6,282 nucleotides of DNA from Streptosporangiaceae bacterium (GTDB taxonomy: Bacteria > Actinomycetota > Actinomycetes > Streptosporangiales > Streptosporangiaceae), in contig JASHYW010000529.1 of NCBI GenBank assembly GCA_030042885.1, forward strand, positions 1-6,282. Direction: 5' to 3'. Positions 1 through 5,471 of this stretch are shown piece after piece. The translations under genes and the position numbers were made by a program. Within the stretch, counting starts at the first letter, position 1; each line of letters begins with the position of its first letter. The notes under the pieces were generated by a model that saw only the letters and a list, made by a program, of their open reading frames with translations, was not told where the DNA came from and made no database searches.

Positions 1-1857
1 GCAGTCGTCCTTGTCCCACTGCAGCACGGTGCGGCCGGGCATCCGCGCCCACTCGACCGGGCACACCTCCCCCACCGGCCGGTCGCAGATCACCATGCCG
101 CCGGAATGGATGCCGAGGTGACGCGGCAGCCGCTGCATCTGCGCGGCCAGCTCGGCCACGGCCGTGGGAACCGCGTCCGGGTCGCGCTCATCGGACGGTA
201 GCGACTCCCCATCGGCGACCGCCCCCGGGCCGATCTGGCGCACCCAGGCGTCCGACTGGGCCGGGGTGTAGCCGAGCGCGCGGCCCGCGTCCCGCAGCGC
301 CATCCGCGGCCGGTAGGTGATCACGTTGGCGACCTGCGCGGCCCGGTCCCGGCCGTAGGTGAGGTAGACGTACTGGATGACCTCCTCCCGGCGCCGGTGC
401 TCGATATCCAGGTCGATGTCCGGCGGGCCGTCCCGGCTCTCGGACAGGAACCGCTCGAACAGCAGGTGGTGCGAGACCGGATCGACGTTGGTGATGCCGA
501 GCGCGTAGCACACCGCCGAGTTCGCCGCCGAACCCCGGCCCTGGCACAAGATGTCGTGCTCCTCGCAGAACTCGACGATCTTGTGCACGATCAGGAAGTA
601 ACCGGGGAACTTGAGTCGCTCGATCACGTCGAGTTCCCTGGCGATCTGCGCATACGCGCCGGGCACCCGCTCGCGGCCGGGCGGCCCGTACCGCGCCGGG
701 GCCTTCCGCGCGACCAGCTCGCGCAGCCAGGACACCTCCGTGTGACCGGCCGGGACGGGGCAGTCCGGTAGGTTCGGCGCGATCACGCGGAAGTCGAACG
801 CGCACTCGCGGCCCAGTGCGACGGTCCGCTCAAGCACGCCCGGGTAGCGCCGCAGCAGCACAGCCATCTCCGCACCAGACCGCAGGTGGGCCGTGCCCGC
901 CGCGTCCAGCCAGCCGTCCTGGTCCGTCAGGGGCCGCCGGGCCCGGATCGCGGCCAGCGCCTGGCCGAGCCGGGCCTGGCCGGGCACCGCGTAGTGCACG
1001 TTGCCGGTGGCGATCACGTCGACGTCCGCGGCCGCCGCGAGCCGGGCCAGCGCGTCGTTCCGTTCGTCGTCGCCGGGATCGTGACGGCAGGTCAGCTCGA
1101 CCATCACGTTCTCGTGCCCGAACATTCCAGTCAGCTCGGCCAGCTCCCGCCAGGCCGCGGCCGGACCGCCGGCCGCGAGCGCGGCGGGGACCTGCCCCTT
1201 GCGGCAGCCGGTCAGCACCGCCCAGTGGCCGTCGTGCGCGCTGGCCAGCGCGCCGATGTCATAGACCGGCCGTCCCTTTTCCCCGCCGGCCAGCTGGGCC
1301 GCGCTGATCACGGCGCACAGCCTGCGGTACCCCTCGGGATCCCGGGCCAGGACCAGCAGGTGGCGGCCGTATTGGTCCGGGGGGACGACCCCCCTGGACC
1401 CCCCGCGCACGGGAGGGCTGCCCGCCCCCCCGTCCCCCCCGGGCAGGCCGAGGCTGAGCTCGGCGCCGAACACGGTGCGGAGCCGGGCGCCGGGCTGCTC
1501 GAGCCGGGCAGCGGCCTGCGCGAACTGCGGAACCCCGTACATGCCGTCGTGATCGGTGATGGCGAGCGTCTCGAGCCCGAGCCGGGCGGCTTCAGCGACG
1601 AGCTCACCGGGAGCGGACGCCCCGTCGAGGAAGCTGAACGCGGAGTGGCAGTGCAGTTCGGCCCACGGGACGCGGCTGGCTTCCGGCAGCCTGACCAGCT
1701 CGCTCGGGACGGGCGGCGGCGTCTTGGGGTCGGCGGGCTCGGCCACAGGCGGCGTCCCGGGGTCGGCGGGCTCGGCCTCAGACGGCTGGCCTTCGGCACG
1801 CCAGGACATGCGGCGCCGGAGCTCGGCCCACGGGACCGGCGGGTTAGCCCAGCCCAC
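1..1857 (-). CDS. dnaE2: DnaE2, error-prone DNA polymerase III alpha-type subunit (N-terminal 619 residues; cut by left window edge)
   Basis: DnaE2 is the catalytic C-family polymerase of the ImuA'-ImuB-DnaE2 translesion mutasome. The leftward frame is open from the edge to a GTG at 1857. The start is chosen because the N-terminus VGWANPPVPWAEL matches the usual DnaE2 opening, and because the imuB TGA lies in this same frame 33 nt upstream with no other start codon between. The PHP domain carries H69-x-H71 and D102-H103, with later ENVMVEL and GNVHYA motifs. The polymerase core shows GRGSAANSAVCYALGITNVD, then the catalytic acidic motif PDIDLDIE (Asp480, 482, 484), then RHLGIHSGGMVICDRP and VLQWDKDDC at the edge. 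These last two are typical of DnaE2. Roughly 450-500 C-terminal residues should lie outside the window. Oddities: a tandem Pro-rich linker (about residues 28-49) and a 64-bp dispersed repeat read through at about residues 140-161. No strong Shine-Dalgarno is present (only CGGGG, 6 nt upstream). Last gene seen of the SOS operon. Confidence 0.97.
   Translation of the reverse strand, partial: MGWANPPVPWAELRRRMSWRAEGQPSEAEPADPGTPPVAEPADPKTPPPVPSELVRLPEASRVPWAELHCHSAFSFLDGASAPGELVAEAARLGLETLAITDHDGMYGVPQFAQAAARLEQPGARLRTVFGAELSLGLPGGDGGAGSPPVRGGSRGVVPPDQYGRHLLVLARDPEGYRRLCAVISAAQLAGGEKGRPVYDIGALASAHDGHWAVLTGCRKGQVPAALAAGGPAAAWRELAELTGMFGHENVMVELTCRHDPGDDERNDALARLAAAADVDVIATGNVHYAVPGQARLGQALAAIRARRPLTDQDGWLDAAGTAHLRSGAEMAVLLRRYPGVLERTVALGRECAFDFRVIAPNLPDCPVPAGHTEVSWLRELVARKAPARYGPPGRERVPGAYAQIARELDVIERLKFPGYFLIVHKIVEFCEEHDILCQGRGSAANSAVCYALGITNVDPVSHHLLFERFLSESRDGPPDIDLDIEHRRREEVIQYVYLTYGRDRAAQVANVITYRPRMALRDAGRALGYTPAQSDAWVRQIGPGAVADGESLPSDERDPDAVPTAVAELAAQMQRLPRHLGIHSGGMVICDRPVGEVCPVEWARMPGRTVLQWDKDDC
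1377..1440 (-). repeat. 64-bp dispersed G/C-run repeat, copy 1 (inside dnaE2)
   Basis: This is 53/64 identical, without gaps, to 3415-3478. The + strand begins CCGGGGGGACGACCCCCC (18 nt shared exactly), followed by alternating C- and G-runs. It is read through in dnaE2 as a Gly/Pro/Arg-rich loop (GGDGGAGSPPVRGGSRGVVP, about residues 140-161) between FGAELSL and HLLVLARDPEGY of the PHP domain. Homologues as I recall them have a shorter loop there. Confidence 0.85.
1715..1780 (-). repeat. Two tandem 33-bp units in the dnaE2 N-terminal linker
   Basis: Units 1715-1747 and 1748-1780 match at 30 of 33 positions. They encode the 11-residue repeats AEPADPGTPPV and AEPADPKTPPP between the conserved N-terminal WAEL segment and the PHP domain. 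Probably a flexible linker that varies in copy number. Confidence 0.85.
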
Positions 1858-1887
1858 GGCTGACCCCGGAGTGTTCCCTAGCGTGTC

Positions 1888-3390
1888 TCACCAGTAGCCC
1901 GCCTCGATCAGCCAGCGGCCGTCCTGGACTGCGGCCAGCCAGGCCCGCCCGTCGCCGGTCAGCAGCTGGAACCTGGCCCGCCGCCGCGCGGTGACCGGAT
2001 CCCACCAGCGTTCGGACAGCGGCCACGGGCCGGCCCAGCCGGTGATCCGCCGCGGCGGGTCACCGTCGACCGCCAGCCAGGCCGGCGCGGCCGACATGAC
2101 GCACCGGCCGGTGACGGTGACCGCGGCCCCGGCCTCGTCGGTCACGTCCGCCTCGCGGGCAAAGGGGTACACCACGCCAGGCGCCGGACCCATGACCCGC
2201 CCGGGCCAAGGCGGGTCTGCGGCCAGGCGGGGCTCTGTTTTTTCGCCGAACGGTACCAGGGTGATCCGCTCGCAGAAATCTCTCCCGCCACCCGGGACCG
2301 GACGCAGCACCGCCTGGTGCCCGAGGTTGGCCTGGACGCGCATGGCCGTCCGGGCCACCCGGTCGCTGACCGCGGCCTCTCCCCACAGTGCGAGCTGGTG
2401 TCCGGCGGCGCGGACCACCTGGTCCGGCACCAGCCGGAGCATCGCGACGCCCCCGTCGGACGTGTCCGTGCCGTCGGCCGGCACCCGCCAGCCGTCGAGC
2501 TGCCAGCGGACCCGGCCGGCGACGCCGGCCGCGGACAGCAGCCCGTCGTGCCGCCACAGCCTGCGGCTTTCCCGGCCGTCCGCCCAGGTGGCCCGGACCT
2601 GCACGCGGACGCAGGTCAGCCCGCGGGCCGCCAGGCCGTCGTGCATCTGCTCGGCGAGCGCCTTGGCCGCGAACACCACCGGCTCGGCCAGCGGTTCCGG
2701 CGGGTCGAACTCCCGGACCGCGGACAGGTCCTCGGCGGGCGGGGCCGCCGCCAGCGGCCGGGAACCCTGGCCGCTGGCCAGCCGGTGCGCGGCCTCCCCC
2801 GCGGGGCCGAACCGGCCGGCCACGTCGCCGGCGGGCAAGGCGGCCAGATCCCCCAGCGTGCGCAGGCCGAGCCGGGTCAGCAGCCCGGCCAGGTCCTGGT
2901 CCTCCAGGACGCTCACCGGCTGCCGCGCCAGGAACTCCGCCGTGCGGCCGGGAGGGATCACGAGGACCGGACCCGTGCCGACGTCACCCGGGCGACTGCG
3001 AGGCGGATGGGTGCGGGCCGGATCGGTGCCGCGGGCGGCCAGCAGGGCGGCGAACAGGCCGTCGGCCACCCCGGCGCGGGACTCCACGCCGAGTTCGGCC
3101 ACCGCGGCGATGACCTGGCCGGCCAGTGCCGTCTCGCCGCCGAAGTAGCGCGCAGGCCCGCGGGCACCGAACGCGCACACGCCAGGCTCCACCGCCTCCA
3201 CCTTGGGGCAGAACCCGGTCACCGCCGCGATCACCTGCTCGAACAGTTCCGCCGCGTGCGGCCCGGGCGCGCCCAGGCGGCTTGCGGCGCCGAGGCGGCT
3301 TGGGGCGCCGAGGTCGCACAGCCCCGGGCAGCGCAGGACCATGATCCGCGGGGTCTCGGGTACCAGAGCACCAGGCTGACGCGCCCTCAC
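1888..3390 (-). CDS. imuB: ImuB, catalytically inactive Y-family polymerase-like mutasome scaffold, with shortened N-terminus
   Basis: ImuB (500 aa) is the hub of the mutasome: it binds the beta clamp, ImuA' and DnaE2 but does not polymerise. Visible hallmarks, in order, are a first palm strand PRIMVLRCPGL (residues 14-24) with no catalytic Asp, the block PGVCAFGARGPARYFGGE, ADGLFAALLAARG, a helix-hairpin-helix-like thumb (LLTRLGLRTLGDLAALPAGDVAGRFG) and the little-finger/C-terminal region VRWQLDGW. A clamp-binding-type motif QLALWG follows at 332-337, then GPWPLSERWWDP near the end. No SIDE-like acidic motif is present, as expected for ImuB. The GTG start overlaps the imuA' stop as GTGA, which suggests translational coupling; an internal ATG (Met17) is the alternative start. 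Oddity: only about 25 residues, containing LGAPSR-LGAASR-LGAPGP, separate strand 1 from the AAELFEQVIAAV helix. ImuB proteins I know have about 65 there, including the RRREA..RCP motif. The fingers region therefore appears largely deleted. Confidence 0.95.
   Translation of the reverse strand: MRARQPGALVPETPRIMVLRCPGLCDLGAPSRLGAASRLGAPGPHAAELFEQVIAAVTGFCPKVEAVEPGVCAFGARGPARYFGGETALAGQVIAAVAELGVESRAGVADGLFAALLAARGTDPARTHPPRSRPGDVGTGPVLVIPPGRTAEFLARQPVSVLEDQDLAGLLTRLGLRTLGDLAALPAGDVAGRFGPAGEAAHRLASGQGSRPLAAAPPAEDLSAVREFDPPEPLAEPVVFAAKALAEQMHDGLAARGLTCVRVQVRATWADGRESRRLWRHDGLLSAAGVAGRVRWQLDGWRVPADGTDTSDGGVAMLRLVPDQVVRAAGHQLALWGEAAVSDRVARTAMRVQANLGHQAVLRPVPGGGRDFCERITLVPFGEKTEPRLAADPPWPGRVMGPAPGVVYPFAREADVTDEAGAAVTVTGRCVMSAAPAWLAVDGDPPRRITGWAGPWPLSERWWDPVTARRRARFQLLTGDGRAWLAAVQDGRWLIEAGYW
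3269..3313 (-). repeat. 18-bp tandem repeat in the imuB 5' region (2.5 copies)
   Basis: Units 3269-3286 and 3287-3304, then a partial third unit from 3305, share the core GCGCCGAGGCGGCTTG with few differences. They encode LGAPSR, LGAASR and LGAPGP (ImuB residues 27-44), at the place where the conserved fingers segment is missing. Confidence 0.8.
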
Positions 3391-4223
3391 CCGGCGTTCA
3401 CGACCTGTGCTAGCCCGGGGGGACGACCCCCCGGAACCCCCCGCTCATGGGGGAACTCCCCGTCCCCCCATACCCCCCTGGCCAGTATGTCCGCCGGATC
3501 GGCCACCGTGACGCCGCCGTCTTCGCCCGGCAGCCAGAGCCAGCGGGTGCGCGTCATGGCCGCCTCGCCGCGGCCGTCCGACACCACCTCCGCGCAGCAC
3601 GCCCGGAGCCGGCCGTGTCCGTCGCCGAGCCCGGTCCACCCCTGGACGACCACCCGCAGGCGGACCTGCGCCCCCGGCCATTCTCCGGCCACGACCAGCA
3701 CGCCCCGGCCGCGCCGGAGCGCCGCCTCCAGGCGCTGCCGGACCTGGGCCGGGGCCCGTCCGGGCGGCCGCAGCAGGACCAGTTCGCACCCGTCGAGCAG
3801 CGACGCCACCACCTGCGGCCAGGCGTCCCCAGGATCGGGAACCAGCAGGGTCCGCTCCGCGTCCAGGCCCAGGCCCACCGCGGCCAGCACGCCGGCCTCG
3901 GGTATCCCGGCGATCCCGCACCAGCTCCCGGCCGCCGAGGCGGCGGCCAGCAGGGCCAGGGCCAGCACGCCGAACTCCGCCACGGTCACCACTGACCCGC
4001 GAGCCAGCCCGCCCCGCGGCAGGAGCCCGCGCAGCGCCGGCAGTACCGGCAAGGTATCGGGTCCCGGGTACCTCAGGCGGGCAGAGTCCAGGACCATGGG
4101 CGGCACGAGGGTGCAGGCCGAGCGAGAGCCGGGGCCAGGATGGCCGGCCGGGACCTCCATGGCCGCAGATGACCCAGGCTGGCCGGCCGGCATCCGCCTG
4201 ATTTCCGCAGGCCCGCTTCCCAT
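3387..4223 (-). CDS. imuA': ImuA'-like RecA-fold accessory protein of the SOS mutasome
   Basis: This 278-aa protein is the RecA-like partner of ImuB, needed for DnaE2-dependent mutagenesis in mycobacteria. Assignment rests on first place in the operon and on characteristic stretches: LLPRGGLARGSVVTV (67-81), AGSWCGIAGIPEAG (98-111), LLVPDPGDAWPQVVASLLDGCELVLLRPPGR (126-156), GVLVVAGEWPGAQVRL and GLGDGHGRLR. The site that would be Walker A has no GK[ST], so ATP binding is not expected, as in other actinobacterial ImuA'. The ATG at 4223 is preferred over earlier TTG (4244) and GTG (4242) codons because these lie inside the LexA box, and because the promoter predicts transcription start at about 4223-4224. 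Internal ATGs, notably Met43 (4097), are alternatives; the first 55 residues are not obviously conserved. The last 30 or so residues (249-270) are encoded by a dispersed GC-run repeat, so the C-terminal tail is probably lineage-specific. The stop overlaps the imuB GTG. Confidence 0.9.
   Translation of the reverse strand: MGSGPAEIRRMPAGQPGSSAAMEVPAGHPGPGSRSACTLVPPMVLDSARLRYPGPDTLPVLPALRGLLPRGGLARGSVVTVAEFGVLALALLAAASAAGSWCGIAGIPEAGVLAAVGLGLDAERTLLVPDPGDAWPQVVASLLDGCELVLLRPPGRAPAQVRQRLEAALRRGRGVLVVAGEWPGAQVRLRVVVQGWTGLGDGHGRLRACCAEVVSDGRGEAAMTRTRWLWLPGEDGGVTVADPADILARGVWGDGEFPHERGVPGGRPPGLAQVVNAG
3415..3478 (-). repeat. 64-bp dispersed G/C-run repeat, copy 2 (3' end of imuA')
   Basis: Partner of 1377-1440 in the same orientation. 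It opens with a perfect hairpin, 8-bp arms CCGGGGGG/CCCCCCGG around an ACGA loop, and a second small stem GGGG-AACT-CCCC follows. It encodes residues 249-270 of ImuA' (GVWGDGEFPHERGVPGGRPPG). Its codon phase differs from copy 1: copy 1's right end is codon position 1 of dnaE2, copy 2's is codon position 2 of imuA'. Confidence 0.85.
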
Positions 4224-4224
4224 C

Positions 4225-4254
4225 TTGACAAGTATCGAACACAAGTTCGGTTAT
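4225..4254 (+). promoter_or_regulatory. Candidate rightward promoter toward the kinase-HAD genes (weak)
   Basis: A perfect TTGACA at 4225-4230 is followed after 18 bp by GGTTAT (4249-4254), only 3/6 to TATAAT. If used, transcription would start near 4261, and the LexA box would lie in the spacer here too. The poor -10 makes this tentative; the real promoter could be elsewhere in 4255-4390. Confidence 0.3.
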
Positions 4255-4259
4255 GTCAA
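4231..4259 (-). promoter_or_regulatory. SOS promoter of the imuA'-imuB-dnaE2 operon
   Basis: On the minus strand a perfect TTGACA -35 (4259-4254), a 17-bp spacer and GATACT (4236-4231; 4/6 to TATAAT) form a clear sigma70/HrdB-type promoter in a locally AT-richer stretch. Transcription start is expected about 7 nt further, at 4224-4223, which coincides with the imuA' ATG. The mRNA is therefore probably leaderless, and no Shine-Dalgarno is seen there. The LexA box lies in the spacer and touches the -10, the classical position for repression. Confidence 0.8.
4235..4250. promoter_or_regulatory. LexA (SOS) box
   Basis: TCGAAC-ACAA-GTTCGG matches the actinobacterial/Gram-positive LexA operator TCGAAC-N4-GTTCGA at 11 of 12 specified positions. 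It lies between the -35 and -10 of the mutasome promoter, 12 nt before the imuA' ATG. DnaE2/ImuB cassettes are known LexA regulon members, so the assignment is strong. Because the site is symmetric it could also affect the divergent kinase-HAD pair. Confidence 0.9.
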
Positions 4260-4411
4260 GCCGAGTCGTTTCCCGGGGCGGGGCCGTACGTATGTCGCAG
4301 CTGTGTATCAGGGACAGGTGGAGCGCCTCCGTGAGGTTAAGGCGCGGCGACTACAAGGTAACGGGGACCTTGCCCAGGGCCGTGCAGCGGGGAAGGAACG
4401 GCTTCCGGTGA
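4253..4411 (+). CDS. Candidate small ORF (52 aa) upstream of and overlapping the kinase start
   Basis: The ATG at 4253, just right of the LexA box, opens a 52-codon frame starting MSSRVVSRGG and ending NGFR, with its TGA at 4409-4411. The stop overlaps the kinase GTG as GTGA, a common translational-coupling arrangement. An internal ATG at 4292 would give 39 aa. From 4292 about 34 of 38 codons end in G or C, against about 19 of 30 codons in the kinase frame over 4318-4407, so this frame looks more coding-like there. Against it: no good ribosome site, several AGG codons and a TTA codon, and no recognisable homology. It could be a leader peptide, a small basic protein, or chance. Confidence 0.25.
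   Translation: MSSRVVSRGGAVRMSQLCIRDRWSASVRLRRGDYKVTGTLPRAVQRGRNGFR
4389..4398 (+). promoter_or_regulatory. Shine-Dalgarno for the kinase start
   Basis: The purine run GGGGAAGGAA lies about 10 nt before GTG 4408. It is the best ribosome site in the region and decides the kinase start. The in-frame upstream GTG (4318) has only a poorly spaced AGGGA. Confidence 0.6.
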
Positions 4412-5418
4412 ACGGGAAGTATGTCGGTTACGTCGCGGGTCATGATCCACTGCACGGCTTCCTCAGCCAGATCATCCGCGATCTCATGGACGTGCGCGAG
4501 CCGCGGCAGGCGTTTCGCGCCTTCCGGCTGTCCGGCAGCAACGTGGTCTACGCCTATGAGGAGAAGTTCAGCGGTACCAAGATCATCTGCAAGTTCTACG
4601 GGCCGAGGTTCGCGCCCGACTGGGACAAGGCAGCGGTGAAGGCGCGCCAGGAGTACGAGATGCTCCAGACGCTGCGCCGGTATCACCTGATCGGCTCGCC
4701 ACACCACGTGATCCGCCCGCTGGGCTTCAACCGTGACATCAACGGCGTGCTTGCGCTCGAATACTACTCCGGCGAGGAATTCAGCCACGCGATCGCCCGC
4801 GCGACGTGTCACGGGGACGAGGCCCACCTGTTCTGGCGGCTGAAGGCGCTCGCCTACTTCCTCGCCACTGTCCACAACCGGACGGCCAACGGGGCCCGCG
4901 TCGATTTCGACGCTGACTGCAGGTACTTCGACACGGTCGCGGGCAGGCTCAGGAAAACCCACCGCCTGGGGCAGTGCGACATCGACGAACTCTCCGCCTT
5001 GCGCGACCGCTGGCGGGACAAGCCGCAGATGTGGCAGGACCAGCAGGTCTGGCTGCACGGCGACGCGACTCCGGCGAACTTCCTGTTCGGCGACGGCCTG
5101 GACGTCGCGGCGATCGACCTGGAACGCATGAAGCGCGGGGACCGGATGTTCGACGTCGGGCGGGTCGCGGGCGAGCTCCAGCACGCATTCATGCGCGACG
5201 CGGGCGACAGGCACCGCGCGGAGCCGTTCATCGGGCATTTCCTCTGGGAGTACAGCTGTCATTTTCCCGATCGCCATCGCGCATTTGAGTCGATTACGGC
5301 CCGCGTGCCGTACTACATGGCGCTGAACCTGCTGCGGATCGCCCGGAATGACTACATCGGCCAGGACTACGGCGCAAGGCTGGTGAGACAGGCGAAGCGG
5401 CTGCTTCAGGCCGCCTGA
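4408..5418 (+). CDS. APH/choline-kinase-fold phosphotransferase, substrate unknown
   Basis: This 336-aa cytosolic protein is predicted to transfer the ATP gamma-phosphate to a small-molecule hydroxyl. The fold is read from a candidate N-lobe Lys (Lys62 in KIICKFY), a helix-C-like segment with acidic residues (ARQEYEML, Glu82/84), the Brenner motif HGDATPANFLF (His217, catalytic Asp219, Asn224) and the metal-binding motif AIDLER (Asp237, Glu239) followed by RGDRMFDVGRVAGEL. All key residues are present, so it should be active. The length is normal for the family. The GTG at 4408 is chosen for its Shine-Dalgarno; the frame stays open far upstream, but through intergenic and antisense sequence. 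It is followed 53 bp later by a HAD hydrolase gene in the same direction, suggesting a two-gene unit in which phosphorylation and a HAD step act on related metabolites. An antibiotic-resistance role is possible by family but nothing here supports it. It is divergent from the SOS operon and appears less GC-biased than dnaE2/imuB. Confidence 0.85.
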   Translation: MNGKYVGYVAGHDPLHGFLSQIIRDLMDVREPRQAFRAFRLSGSNVVYAYEEKFSGTKIICKFYGPRFAPDWDKAAVKARQEYEMLQTLRRYHLIGSPHHVIRPLGFNRDINGVLALEYYSGEEFSHAIARATCHGDEAHLFWRLKALAYFLATVHNRTANGARVDFDADCRYFDTVAGRLRKTHRLGQCDIDELSALRDRWRDKPQMWQDQQVWLHGDATPANFLFGDGLDVAAIDLERMKRGDRMFDVGRVAGELQHAFMRDAGDRHRAEPFIGHFLWEYSCHFPDRHRAFESITARVPYYMALNLLRIARNDYIGQDYGARLVRQAKRLLQAA

Positions 5419-5471
5419 GCGCCCGGATCCCGTGCTACCGATCGCGGAGTCCCGTTCGGCAAGATGCAAGC

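Larger units (their letters stand above)
4224..4260. repeat. Inverted repeat enclosing the LexA box, with opposing TTGACA hexamers
   Basis: The arms CTTGACA (4224-4230) and TGTCAAG (4254-4260) are perfect 7-bp inverted repeats. They are centred on 4242, within half a base of the LexA box centre (4242.5). Each arm contains TTGACA reading inward: the right arm is the -35 of the leftward imu promoter, and the left arm would be a -35 for rightward transcription. Confidence 0.7.

Noticed and set aside
188..805. A 205-codon leftward ORF in another frame within dnaE2.
   Set aside because: It overlaps the region encoding the DnaE2 catalytic PDIDLD motif in a different frame and has low-complexity Arg/Gly/Pro content.
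816..1863. Rightward ORFs of 163 and 325 codons opposite dnaE2.
   Set aside because: Compositionally biased Arg/Pro/Gly translations with no recognisable motifs, fully antisense to the conserved DnaE2 frame.
3415..3478. The hairpin in repeat copy 2 as a rho-independent terminator or attenuator between imuA' and imuB.
   Set aside because: There is no U-tract, it lies inside the imuA' frame, and the two genes overlap by GTGA, which favours continuous transcription.
4299..4317. A 19-nt stretch matching the Tn5/Nextera mosaic end at 16 of 19 positions (including GTGTAT and GACAG).
   Set aside because: Three mismatches rule out residual adapter, there is no second end or transposase, and the resemblance was found by eye among many motifs. 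If the reads showed a chimeric join here, the divergent arrangement of imuA' and the kinase would need rethinking.
2317..4407. The kinase frame stays open for about 2 kb upstream, suggesting a giant 1033-aa protein.
   Set aside because: That stretch is antisense to imuB and imuA', whose protein sequences are clearly conserved. Long open shadow frames are expected at this GC content, and a good ribosome site marks GTG 4408.
4351..5469. A 372-codon leftward ORF opposite the kinase.
   Set aside because: The rightward frame carries the HGDxxPxN and IDLE kinase motifs in the right order; the leftward frame shows no motif and is a high-GC shadow.
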